Shown piece by piece: positions 39,903-47,762 of a DNA stretch of 64,000 bases. Source of the stretch: UBA7672 sp963784415 (lineage in GTDB: Bacteria > Pseudomonadota > Alphaproteobacteria > Caulobacterales > Hyphomonadaceae); contig CAWARK010000014.1 in NCBI GenBank assembly GCA_963784415.1, positions 496,001-560,000 of the forward strand, given 5' to 3'. Every line of letters starts with the position of its first letter. Position 1 is the first letter of the stretch. The notes beneath the pieces are model-generated. The model saw only the letters and a program-made list of their open reading frames with translations, did not search any database and was not told the DNA's origin. The position numbers and the translations under genes are program-made.

Positions 39903-40682
39903 ATGCGCGCGTTCCTGTTCGCTGTCGGGTTCTGGTGGGTTTCCATTCTCTACGTGTTCATGGCGGCTGTGCTGGCGCTTGTGCCGGGGCGCAAGGGCGT
40001 GCGCTGGGCGGTCAAGCGCTACACCAAGCGGATGGTGCAGCTGATGAAGCTGATCGGCATCAAGCCTGAAGTGCGTGGGCGCGAGCGGTTGCCGCCGGCG
40101 CCGTTCATTCTTGCGCCGAAGCATTCGAGCTATGGCGACGGCTTCCTGATGTACATCCAGTTCGACGATGTGGCGTTCGTGACGGGCGACCATCTGGAGA
40201 AATTTCCGCTGGTGCCGAAAGTGCTGGAGAAGCTGGGCGCGATCGTGATCGACAATTGCGGCGGGCCGGAAGCGCGCAAGGATCTGGCGGCGAGTTTTGC
40301 CCACGCGGCGGAAGAAAAGCGCATCGTGCTGATCTATCCTGAAGGGCATCTCTGCAAGGTGGGCGAGCACAAGCGGATCCGCGCGGGCGTGTGGCACATG
40401 CAGGAAGCATCGCAATGGCCCGTGGTGCCGGTGGCGACCAGCCTCGGCCTGCGCTGGCAGGAACAGGACTACGCGAAGTATCCGGGACCTGCAGTGATCG
40501 AGTTTCTCGATCCGATCCCGCCGGGGCTGGGCAAGAACGAGATGGTTAAGGCGCTGGGCGACGCGATCCGCGTCAACACGGACCGGCTGATCGAGGAAGG
40601 TCGAGCCTGGGATCGGGCGAATGGCGTGGAGCGCAAGCAGCACCAGATCCCCGTTGGCTCTGATTCAAGCATTGCCGAATAG
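39903..40682 (+). CDS. plsC: 1-acyl-sn-glycerol-3-phosphate acyltransferase (PlsC family)
   Basis: PlsC acylates lysophosphatidic acid to phosphatidic acid at the inner membrane. The 259-residue protein has an N-terminal membrane helix (about 3-25), the catalytic HX4D in APKHSSYGDGFL near residue 76-81, and the acceptor motif YPEGHLCKVG near 150. ATG at 39903 gives the helix directly; a TTG 17 codons upstream is less likely. It follows yghU by 69 bp. Alphaproteobacteria usually carry several PlsC-like acyltransferases, so the exact acceptor is not certain. Confidence 0.88.
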   Translation: MRAFLFAVGFWWVSILYVFMAAVLALVPGRKGVRWAVKRYTKRMVQLMKLIGIKPEVRGRERLPPAPFILAPKHSSYGDGFLMYIQFDDVAFVTGDHLEKFPLVPKVLEKLGAIVIDNCGGPEARKDLAASFAHAAEEKRIVLIYPEGHLCKVGEHKRIRAGVWHMQEASQWPVVPVATSLGLRWQEQDYAKYPGPAVIEFLDPIPPGLGKNEMVKALGDAIRVNTDRLIEEGRAWDRANGVERKQHQIPVGSDSSIAE

Positions 40683-40694
40683 GCTACATCAATC

Positions 40695-41225
40695 TTAGTC
40701 AGCGTTTATCGCGAGCGACTTCAAGAAGTCTATCGACGCGGTGCTCCAGTCTTTCGGCGCTTTATCTGAGTAAGTGCATATCGCCATAATTCCTGTGGTC
40801 ATTTGCGAATGGATCACTCCAATTTCGCGACCTCGCAGGGTCATGCCTGGGTACTTCACCGTGTATTTCCGCACCGCTGCTTCACCGACGCGAGTGGAAG
40901 TCGAATACTCGACCAGCTGGCCTCCGCCGCGTGTTAGAGAGTCTTTTGGGCGTTGCTCCATCCGGCTGTTCAGCTGCTCCTGGCTTTCGCCCAGCAGATT
41001 GGGTGCGGACCCCACAACAACTTTGCAATCGGCCCATTCCTTTTCTTGATCGTCGGTTCGCTCAATGAAGAGTGTGTGCTTGGGGTCTTTGACAGTGACC
41101 CAGTCCGTGGGGATCAACATGCTGACAACACCGTCGGGCGACGTCCATGCACTTGCCTGAGCCGCGGCCTCTGGCGAAGCGGCCATGAGAGCAAGCGGAA
41201 GTAGAGAAGTTAGTCCAAATCGCAT
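40695..41225 (-). CDS. Exported protein of unknown function
   Basis: The 176-residue protein has a signal peptide (MRFGLTSLLPLALMAASPEAAAQ). The mature part starts with a WTSPDGVVSMLIPTDW segment, like exported proteins of the PsbP/DUF1795-type fold, and ends FLKSLAIN. It has two cysteines (ADCKVVV and MAICTYS) that could form a disulfide. I do not recognise the family firmly. It converges with plsC, 12 bp apart, and is divergent from the glutathione peroxidase genes. Confidence 0.7.
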   Translation of the reverse strand: MRFGLTSLLPLALMAASPEAAAQASAWTSPDGVVSMLIPTDWVTVKDPKHTLFIERTDDQEKEWADCKVVVGSAPNLLGESQEQLNSRMEQRPKDSLTRGGGQLVEYSTSTRVGEAAVRKYTVKYPGMTLRGREIGVIHSQMTTGIMAICTYSDKAPKDWSTASIDFLKSLAINAD

Positions 41226-41307
41226 GAATTGCCCCTGTGCCGGGTAGCGCCCCTGCATTATGAACTTTAGCAAAGGCCTGTTGCCGGACAACCCTGGAGA
41301 CGCAGCC

Positions 41308-41784
41308 ATGACAACAGCACACGATTTCAGTTTCACGTCGATCGACGGCAAGCCGTTGTCGCTGAAGCAGTTCGCCGGGCATCCGGTGCTGGTGGTGAAT
41401 GTGGCCTCGAAGTGCGGACTGACGCCGCAGTATGAGGGGCTGGTGCAGCTCTATCACGACAAGCGCGAGAAGGGGCTGGTTGTGCTTGGCGTGCCGTCGA
41501 ACCAGTTCATGGGACAAGAGCCGGGCACGAATGAGGAGATCGCGACGTTCTGCTCGACCACGTTCGGCGTCGACTTTCCGCTGACCGAAAAGACAGATGT
41601 GAAGGGCGAGACCGCGCACCCGTTCTACAAGTGGATGAAGAATGAGCTGGGCGAGCCGGCCGATCCGATGTGGAATTTCCACAAGCTGCTGTTCGGCAAG
41701 GACGGCAAGGCAGTGGCGGCGTTCGGCCCGCGCACAGAACCGCTCGCGCCCGAGATCGTGCAAGCCATCGACGGAGCTCTCTAG
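41308..41784 (+). CDS. Glutathione peroxidase-family protein, first of a tandem pair
   Basis: The 158-residue enzyme reduces hydroperoxides with glutathione or thioredoxin. The peroxidatic residue is cysteine in NVASKCGLTPQY near 37, with Gln in VPSNQF and Trp in MWNFHKLL completing the tetrad. A resolving-type second cysteine is present in TFCSTTFG. ATG at 41308 has GGAGA 7 nt before; an ATG 16 codons upstream lacks one. It is separated from the second copy by one base (stop TAG, C, then ATG). Confidence 0.92.
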   Translation: MTTAHDFSFTSIDGKPLSLKQFAGHPVLVVNVASKCGLTPQYEGLVQLYHDKREKGLVVLGVPSNQFMGQEPGTNEEIATFCSTTFGVDFPLTEKTDVKGETAHPFYKWMKNELGEPADPMWNFHKLLFGKDGKAVAAFGPRTEPLAPEIVQAIDGAL

Positions 41785-41785
41785 C

Positions 41786-42265
41786 ATGACCACGGCATTC
41801 GATTTCGAATTCACCGGTATCAATGGCAAGCCGATGCCGCTCAAGGCATTCGAGGGGCAGGCGCTGCTTGTCGTCAACGTTGCGTCGAAGTGCGGGTTCA
41901 CGCCGCAGTATACGGGATTGCAGAAGCTCTATCAGGACTATCACGGACGGGGGCTCACGGTTCTTGGCGTGCCTTGCAACCAGTTCCTGTGGCAGGAGCC
42001 GGCGAAGGAGACGGAGATCGCTGCCTTCTGCGCCGTGACATATGCGGTGACTTTTCCGATGACGGAGAAGACTCACGTGAAGGGCGGCCACGTTCATCCG
42101 TACTACAAATGGATGCGCGAGAAGCTGGGCCGCGCGGCGCATCCGGCATGGAATTTCCACAAGCTGCTGACCGACAAATCAGGGGCGCCGGTGGCGGCCT
42201 TCAAGTCCAAAGTCGAGCCGACAAGCGCGGAGTTACGCGCCGCAATCGACAAAGCGCTCGCCTGA
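41786..42265 (+). CDS. Glutathione peroxidase-family protein, second of a tandem pair
   Basis: This 159-residue paralogue of the preceding gene keeps the peroxidatic Cys in NVASKCGFTPQY, Gln in VPCNQF and Trp in AWNFHKLL. The two proteins share the same layout and roughly half their residues by eye, so they are an older duplication. It adds a cysteine in VPCNQF. The pair is translated from one mRNA. Confidence 0.92.
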   Translation: MTTAFDFEFTGINGKPMPLKAFEGQALLVVNVASKCGFTPQYTGLQKLYQDYHGRGLTVLGVPCNQFLWQEPAKETEIAAFCAVTYAVTFPMTEKTHVKGGHVHPYYKWMREKLGRAAHPAWNFHKLLTDKSGAPVAAFKSKVEPTSAELRAAIDKALA

Positions 42266-42529
42266 TCACGATTTATTTTAAGTTCGTTGAGTAAACGCAT
42301 CGATCGGCAATGCTGCGTCGCATGATTGAAGTTCGGCCTCATAACGCCGGGTACGAAACGGAATTTTCCCGACGTGACCGTTCGGTACCGCCGCGCTGAA
42401 TAGTTAACGAATTAAGGCGCCAAAAAGGTGGGCGCCCAGTGTGACTCTTCGGCGACAGACGAATCTCCCAATCCGCTGATAAACGCTCCCGGCGGGCACT
42501 TCGTCCGTTCCTAATCGACAGGGTACACT
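42266..42529 (+). promoter_or_regulatory. Long leader/promoter region of the outer-membrane protein gene
   Basis: No gene is supported here. The left part is relatively AT-rich (TTTATTTTAAGTT) and may contain a promoter. GGCGCC repeats at 42416-42421 and 42433-42438 can pair as a hairpin around AAAAAGGTGG, which would be part of a 5' leader. The ribosome site of the next gene is CAGGGT, 7 nt before its ATG. Confidence 0.3.
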
Positions 42530-43270
42530 ATGAAAAAATATGTCGTGACCGCCTCTCTCCTGGCGGGCTTCTCCATGTTCTCGGGCGCAGCTTTTGCTCA
42601 ATCCGGCACCATCGGCGCGGGCGTTACGCACGTCGACACCGACACCGGCGACGCTGACATCGTTGGCGTGAACGGCGGCGCAGCTTTCCAGCTCGGCGGC
42701 AACCTCGCCATTCTCGTTGACGCCAACTACACCACGAACGACGACGCTGATGTGGACGTGCTGACTGGCACGGGTCACCTCGTCTCGCGCGATGCCAACG
42801 GCGCCTTCGGTGGCTTCGTCGGCCTCGGCAACATCGACGCTGGTGGCGGCGATGTGGACCTCTGGACGGCCGGCGGCGAATACGCTGCTTTCTACGATAA
42901 CTCGACCTTCGTCGCCACGCTCGCCTACGCGACCATTGACGATGTGGATGTCGATATCTGGGGTCTCTCGGGTGAGTACCGCATCTTCTCGACCAACAAC
43001 CTGCGCTTCGATCTCGGCGCTGGTTATGCTCGTATCTCGAGCGCCGGCGACGCTGATGCCTTCTCGGTCAACGCCGGCGTTGAATACCGTTTCGACGGCA
43101 CGCCTTTCAGCGTGGGCGGCAACCTGTCGTACATCGACACCGATGGCGGCAACGCCACGATCGTCGGCGCGACGCTGAAATTCGACTTCGGCAACGACTC
43201 GCTCAAGTCGCGCGACCGCACGGGCAACACGTTCGGCTCGTTCGGTGGCCTGAGCCAGTACCTCAACTAG
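42530..43270 (+). CDS. Small outer-membrane beta-barrel protein (porin-like)
   Basis: The 246-residue protein has a clear signal peptide (cut after GAAFAQ). The mature part is a run of alternating strands with Gly/Asp/Asn turns (GVTHVDTDTGDADIVGVNGG and similar), as in small 8- to 10-stranded barrels. It is very acidic and has no cysteine. It ends YLN instead of the usual aromatic C-terminal residue, which is a caveat. Codon use is restricted (GCT, CGT, CTC), suggesting high expression, and strong hairpins follow. The exact function is unknown. Confidence 0.75.
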   Translation: MKKYVVTASLLAGFSMFSGAAFAQSGTIGAGVTHVDTDTGDADIVGVNGGAAFQLGGNLAILVDANYTTNDDADVDVLTGTGHLVSRDANGAFGGFVGLGNIDAGGGDVDLWTAGGEYAAFYDNSTFVATLAYATIDDVDVDIWGLSGEYRIFSTNNLRFDLGAGYARISSAGDADAFSVNAGVEYRFDGTPFSVGGNLSYIDTDGGNATIVGATLKFDFGNDSLKSRDRTGNTFGSFGGLSQYLN

Positions 43271-43319
43271 TCGCTTAGGCGACTAGTTGGACTGACCTCT
43301 CGAAGTGGTCCCCACTTCG
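43265..43319 (+). repeat. Two adjacent perfect hairpins at the barrel-gene stop
   Basis: Hairpin 1 has 10-bp arms (43265-43274 / 43279-43288) and includes the stop codon. Hairpin 2 has 8-bp arms (43301-43308 / 43312-43319). Neither has a T tract. Together with the terminator that follows they would give the mRNA a structured, protected 3' end. Confidence 0.6.
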
Positions 43320-43340
43320 GGGGCTACGATGAATGCCAGC

Positions 43341-43374
43341 GGGGCGGTCCTTTGGGCCGCCCCGTTTCTTTTTC
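43341..43374 (+). terminator. Strong intrinsic terminator
   Basis: A 10-bp stem (43341-43350 / 43354-43363, one G-T pair, TTT loop) is followed by GTTTCTTTTT. It ends the outer-membrane protein transcript. The DUF2842 gene, on the opposite strand, ends 10 bp beyond. Confidence 0.92.
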
Positions 43375-43383
43375 GGGGAGCGG

Positions 43384-43596
43384 CTAGACATCTGGGCTTT
43401 CGCGCGGGCCGTCCTTGGCGTGAATCCAGCGGAGCAGCGGCTTGAGTGGAATGACCCAGGCCATGCCGACGATCGGGAAATACAGCAGCTTCCAGGCCCA
43501 GTGTTCGCCGGCGATGCGATCGCCGACAACAGCCGCAACGGCGATGTAGCCCAGCAGCCAGGCCAGCAGGATGAGAGATCCGATCATTTTGCGCAC
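43384..43596 (-). CDS. DUF2842 small membrane protein
   Basis: The 70-residue protein has two membrane helices (about 5-25 and 35-55) with WAWKLLYFPIVGMAWVIPLKPLLRWI between and after, which is the DUF2842 pattern. This family occurs in alphaproteobacteria and is often next to the heme A synthase gene, as here (divergent, 64 bp). Function unknown. Confidence 0.85.
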   Translation of the reverse strand: MRKMIGSLILLAWLLGYIAVAAVVGDRIAGEHWAWKLLYFPIVGMAWVIPLKPLLRWIHAKDGPRESPDV

Positions 43597-43660
43597 GTGA
43601 CAGGCTCCTGCGGCTTTCCATCCGCTGGTCTTCCGTTCTCACAGGTAGGATAAGCGCGCA

Positions 43661-44710
43661 ATGAGCGAGGCTGTCGCCGCAGATTTTCCAGCGAATTCCA
43701 TGGTTCCCGCCAAGGGCGTGGAGCTGGTGCGGGCGTGGCTGCTGTTGATCGCGGTCATGGTCTACCTGATGATCCTGGTCGGCGGGGCGACGCGGCTGAC
43801 CGACAGCGGTCTGTCCATGACCGAGTGGAAGCCACTGACAGCATGGCCGCCGGCGAGTGAGGCGGAGTGGACCGCAGAGTTCGATAACTACAAGGCGCTG
43901 ACCCTGCAGGCGCAAGTGGTCAACGCCGACATGGACGTCGCGGGGTTCAAAGGCATCTACTGGTGGGAATGGAGCCATCGGCAGCTTGGCCGCGTGATCG
44001 GCGTGGTCTTCGCGATACCTTTCCTGTTCTTCCTGCTGACCGGACGCACGACGAAGAAATTGCTGCCGCACCTCGGCGGACTTTTCGTGCTCGGCGGGCT
44101 GCAGGCGGTGATCGGCTGGTGGATGGTGTCCTCCGGCGTCGGCGCCAACACGGACCTGGTTTCGGTCGCGCCTTATCGCCTGATGACGCATTTCTGTCTG
44201 GCGCTGCTGATCATCGCGTACTGTTTCTGGCTCTGGCTTGAGCTGGGCGGGAAGCGTCGCGAGGCGCCGGTCGAGGCGAAGCCGTGGACGAATACGATCA
44301 TCTGGATTGTCGGCATCCAGATGGCGCTGGGCGCGCTGGTGGCCGGGTTGGATGCGGGACGCGGATACACGGACTGGCCGCTGATGTCGGGACAAGTGGT
44401 TCCCGAGGGCATGTGGCGGCTGGACCCGTTCTGGCGCAACCTGTTCGAGAATGATGCGACGACGCAGTTCCTGCATCGCCTGACGGCGTATGGGTTGCTC
44501 GCCGTGGCGGGCTGGTGCGCGTGGAAATATCGCGCGACGCACTGGTCGCTGTTTCCGTTGTTCGGCGGTCTCGTGGTGTTGCAGGCGCTGCTGGGCATCA
44601 CGACGCTGATGCATGCCGCGCCGCTGGACCTGTCGCTGACGCACCAGGCGCTGGGTGTTGTCGTGCTGCTGGCGGCGACGCGCCTGGTGTGGACGTTGCG
44701 CCGCGCCTGA
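43661..44710 (+). CDS. ctaA: Heme A synthase (COX15/CtaA family)
   Basis: CtaA oxidises the C8 methyl of heme O to give heme A for aa3-type cytochrome oxidase. The 349-residue protein has eight predicted helices. The start of helix 1 is followed by VGGATRLTDSGLSMTEW. The four conserved His lie in WEWSHRQLGRVIG, LMTHFCLALL, FLHRLTAYG and LTHQALGVVV, the heme ligands of the two four-helix halves. The window lacks other oxidase genes. A small ABM-domain gene follows after 19 bp. Confidence 0.95.
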   Translation: MSEAVAADFPANSMVPAKGVELVRAWLLLIAVMVYLMILVGGATRLTDSGLSMTEWKPLTAWPPASEAEWTAEFDNYKALTLQAQVVNADMDVAGFKGIYWWEWSHRQLGRVIGVVFAIPFLFFLLTGRTTKKLLPHLGGLFVLGGLQAVIGWWMVSSGVGANTDLVSVAPYRLMTHFCLALLIIAYCFWLWLELGGKRREAPVEAKPWTNTIIWIVGIQMALGALVAGLDAGRGYTDWPLMSGQVVPEGMWRLDPFWRNLFENDATTQFLHRLTAYGLLAVAGWCAWKYRATHWSLFPLFGGLVVLQALLGITTLMHAAPLDLSLTHQALGVVVLLAATRLVWTLRRA

Positions 44711-44729
44711 GTTTCAGGAGGGGCTTGCG

Positions 44730-45002
44730 ATGGCGTTCCATCTCTCAGGGACAATAACCGTTCCCGCCGCCGATCTGGATCGCGTGCGTGCGGCGTTGCC
44801 GGAGCACAAGCGGCTCTCGTTGCAGGAGCGCGGATGCAGGGCCTTCAGCGTCGAGGAACAGGCGGGCGGCGTGTTTCTGGTCAACGAAAGCTTTGACGAC
44901 GAGGCTGCGTTCGCCGCGCATCAGGAACACCTTCGGGGCACGGAGTGGGCCGCCGCGTCGGCGAGCGCTGTGCGTGATTACCGGACGTGGCAGGACGGCT
45001 GA
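44730..45002 (+). CDS. ABM-domain protein, putative quinol monooxygenase
   Basis: The 90-residue protein is one antibiotic-biosynthesis-monooxygenase fold: HLSGTITVPAADLDRVRAAL, then LSLQERGCRAFSVEE, VNESFDDEAAFAAHQEH and a C-terminal strand. It resembles YgiN-like quinol monooxygenases. ATG at 44730 has GGAGGGG 8 nt before. It is downstream of ctaA and probably co-transcribed. The substrate is unknown. Confidence 0.8.
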   Translation: MAFHLSGTITVPAADLDRVRAALPEHKRLSLQERGCRAFSVEEQAGGVFLVNESFDDEAAFAAHQEHLRGTEWAAASASAVRDYRTWQDG

Positions 45003-45016
45003 TCGCCTGCGCTGTC

Positions 45017-46165
45017 TTACCATCCGCGCTCCGACAGCCAGCCCGAGACTGCCTTAACCGCCACAGGCAGCAGATCCGGCCGCTCGATGTAATAGTGATC
45101 CGCCCCCTTCACATCGACATAGACCTTGTCGTCGCTGGCGACGGCGTTGAACAGGCGCTGGGCGTGGCTCGGCGTGCACGCAAGGTCGGCTGTGTTGTTG
45201 ATGACCAGCACGGGCACGCTGATATGCGCGGCGTTGAGGAGGCCGTTGGCGCGGCTCTCGTCATAGCTCCATTGCGAGAGCCATGAGCGCAGCGTGGTGA
45301 AACGCGCAAGACCGACGGGACCGTCATTGGCGATGCGTGGATCGCCGAGATAGCAGGTGTGCGGGCGTCGGTCGGAGGGATCCTGCGACGGGTCGGTCCA
45401 GCGCACGTCGCACATCGTGCCGTTGACGACGAAGGGACGTTCGGCGTTGGGTTCGCCGGCGGTTTTCAGGTCTGCGAGCGTTGCCTTCACACGCGCCGTG
45501 ATGCGACGGTTGCGCGCGATCTGTGCTTCTCGGAAACGCGCGACGAAGGCGGCGCTGTAGGGCGGCTGAGGCGCGCCGGCGGCGTAAATGTTGAGATCGT
45601 TGTCGCGGTCGAAGGGGCGGTCTTCGTCGAGGATGGACGGGTCCATCCATTCAGTCAGCGTGACGGAGCGGCTGATGTGGGCGGCGAGCAGCATCACGCC
45701 GTCGGCGGGGATCAGTTTCGCGGCGACGAGATCGGCGTGATCGCCTGCGGGTGTGTGGGTGATGGTGGGGTGCTCGGCTTGGTCCTGATAGAACAGCGAC
45801 AGCGATCCGCCGCCGGACCAGCCACCGAGAATGACTTGCTCATAACCGAACCGCTTTTTCAGGTCTGCAACGCAGGCCCCGAGATCGAGGACGCACTTTT
45901 CGAGGATGAGCGCGGTGTCGTTTCCGCGATAGCGCGTGTTGCAATAGATGACGTGGTGCCCGGCGTGTGCGAGCGCGGTGACCAGCGGCAGGAAGGATCC
46001 GCCGCCGATCGGATGGCTGAACAGGATGGCGGTTTTCGACTCGCGGTTGTCAGGGCGGATGCGCATGCATTCGACGAACACCTGGCCCGACGGGCCGCCA
46101 TAGACCTCTTTCAGCGGGCTGGGATCGGCATGGACATAGCCATAGGGCTCGCGGATCACTGACAT
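45017..46165 (-). CDS. Alpha/beta hydrolase
   Basis: The 382-residue protein has no signal peptide. The central alpha/beta hydrolase fold has the nucleophile elbow GGWSGGGSLS near residue 120, the acid near VLVINNTADLACTPSH and the His in VKGADHYYIE near the C-terminus. A helical cap of about 130 residues sits between (around 160-290). ATG at 46165 (MSVIREPYGYV) is chosen over one 17 codons upstream because the family-like sequence starts there. Function unknown. It converges with the ABM gene, 14 bp apart. Confidence 0.8.
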   Translation of the reverse strand: MSVIREPYGYVHADPSPLKEVYGGPSGQVFVECMRIRPDNRESKTAILFSHPIGGGSFLPLVTALAHAGHHVIYCNTRYRGNDTALILEKCVLDLGACVADLKKRFGYEQVILGGWSGGGSLSLFYQDQAEHPTITHTPAGDHADLVAAKLIPADGVMLLAAHISRSVTLTEWMDPSILDEDRPFDRDNDLNIYAAGAPQPPYSAAFVARFREAQIARNRRITARVKATLADLKTAGEPNAERPFVVNGTMCDVRWTDPSQDPSDRRPHTCYLGDPRIANDGPVGLARFTTLRSWLSQWSYDESRANGLLNAAHISVPVLVINNTADLACTPSHAQRLFNAVASDDKVYVDVKGADHYYIERPDLLPVAVKAVSGWLSERGW

Positions 46166-46342
46166 GGGCAACCTGTGGTGTACTAGCGTCTCGCCCGCGA
46201 GAATAAGGACGGGCAATCACGAGTCCATGTTTGCCGCATATGCGCGTAGCGCGCTGGACGCGAGGACAACCGGAAATGAGCGGCGCTGGACTGCGGCGGG
46301 CTTCCTGTTTCAAGCTGCAGGCATCAGATCGCGGAGCGTTTC

Positions 46343-47033
46343 ATGGCGCAGAGTCCCAACGGCATTCACCACCTTGCTTTCATGGCGGGTGACATCAAGA
46401 AGCACATCGCCTTCTTTTCGGACGTGATGGGGTGTCCGCTGGTGGCGTTATTCGACATGCACGGCGTGCCGGGCGGGCTGCATGCCTTCCTGCGACTGGA
46501 GGATCATTCGTATTTCTCGATCGTGCAGTTGCCGGCGGTTGACCAGATTCCGATCGAGCTGGGCAAGACGCATGCGGGCAATGGCGCGCTGCCGAGTGCG
46601 CCGGGCACGTTGCAGCATCTGGCGTTTCCGCGTCGCGACGGATGCCGATCTTGTCGCGATGCGTGATCGCATCAGGAGCCATGGCGTAAACGTGCTGGGG
46701 CCGATCGATCACGGCATGTGCCGGTCGATCTATTTCGCAGGGCCGGACCAGATGACGCTGGAGGTGGCGACCTCGCAGAAAGCCATCGACGCCGACAGCT
46801 GGATCGATCCGGCCGTGCTGGCAAAGGCGGGGATTTCGGGAGAGGAGGCGGCGCGCTTCCGCGCTCCGGCCGCCTATGCTGGGCCGAGCCCGGTGCCGCA
46901 GCCTGCCTATGATCCGGCGAAGCCGCACATGGCCTATCCGAAAGAGATGTACCTGCAGATGCTGAAGGCGCCGGACGAGGCGATTACGGCGGCGGGGTCC
47001 TATCCCAATCCGCCGGTTGCCGCGCGCGCCTGA
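46343..47033 (+). CDS. VOC-superfamily (glyoxalase/dioxygenase-like) protein (frameshifted)
   Basis: The reconstructed protein has 229 residues. The first module starts NGIHHLAFMAGDIKKHIAFFSDVMG with the metal-ligand His, and the second part has GTLQHLAF and MCRSIYFAGPDQMTLEVATS with a Glu ligand. One extra C at 46628-46629 splits the gene after LQHLAF; without it RVATDADLVAMRDRIRSHGV follows. The C-terminal 80 residues are an unusual Pro-rich tail (YAGPSPVPQPAYDPAKPHMAYP). Members include extradiol dioxygenases and isomerases; the substrate is unknown. A nitroreductase gene follows. Confidence 0.82.
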
Positions 47034-47078
47034 TCGGGTACTCCCTTCCAGTCAGTGGTCTTCAAGCGAGGTTTCGCG

Positions 47079-47756
47079 TTGGAATACGATGAGGTTGTCC
47101 TGGGCCGTCGCAGCATTCGCGGCTTCCTGAAAAAGCCCGTGCCGAAGGACGTGATCCGCGAGGTCGTGGCGCTCGCCATGCGCGCGCCATCGTCGCTCAA
47201 CACGCAGCCATGGAATTTCTACATTGTGGCGGGCGAGCCGCTGAACCGCATTCGCAAGGGGAATACGGAGCGCAATCTCGCGGGCGTGCCGGACTCGCGG
47301 GAGTTCCGCACGCAAGGCGCTTATGGCGGCCAGCATCGCGAGCGGCAGATCGACATCGCCAAGCAATTGTTCGCGGCGATGGGTATCGAGCGCGACAACA
47401 AGGAGAAGCGGCAGGACTGGGTGCTGCGCGGCTTCCGCCAGTTCGATGCGCCCGTTTCCGTTGTCGTGACGTATGATCGCTCGATCCATGGCGGCGATAT
47501 CGGTCCGTTCGATTGCGGTGCGGTGACCAATGCGCTGGTGAATGCAGCGTGGTCGCGGGGGCTGGGGTGCGTGATCAACAGCCAGGGCATCATGCAGTCG
47601 CCCGTGGTGCGCGAACACGCGGGGATCGCGGAAGATCAGGTGATCATGATCTGTGTCGCCATGGGTTATCCCGATGAGTCGTTCCCGGCCAACGCGGTGG
47701 TGTCACGACGCAAGGCAGTCGATGAGGCGGTGGTGTTTGTCGGCTTCGACGACTGA
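47079..47756 (+). CDS. Nitroreductase-family flavoprotein
   Basis: This 225-residue FMN enzyme has the phosphate-binding RRSIRGF at the start, APSSLNTQPWNFYIV near 45, and GLGCVINSQGIMQSPVVRE near 165, typical of NfsB/oxidoreductases acting on quinones or nitro compounds. TTG at 47079 is the preferred start: GAGG lies 7 nt before it and the protein begins EYDEVVLGRRSIR as in relatives. A GTG at 47055 would add eight residues. It follows the VOC gene by 45 bp in the same direction. Confidence 0.88.
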   Translation: MEYDEVVLGRRSIRGFLKKPVPKDVIREVVALAMRAPSSLNTQPWNFYIVAGEPLNRIRKGNTERNLAGVPDSREFRTQGAYGGQHRERQIDIAKQLFAAMGIERDNKEKRQDWVLRGFRQFDAPVSVVVTYDRSIHGGDIGPFDCGAVTNALVNAAWSRGLGCVINSQGIMQSPVVREHAGIAEDQVIMICVAMGYPDESFPANAVVSRRKAVDEAVVFVGFDD

Positions 47757-47762
47757 CGCGCC

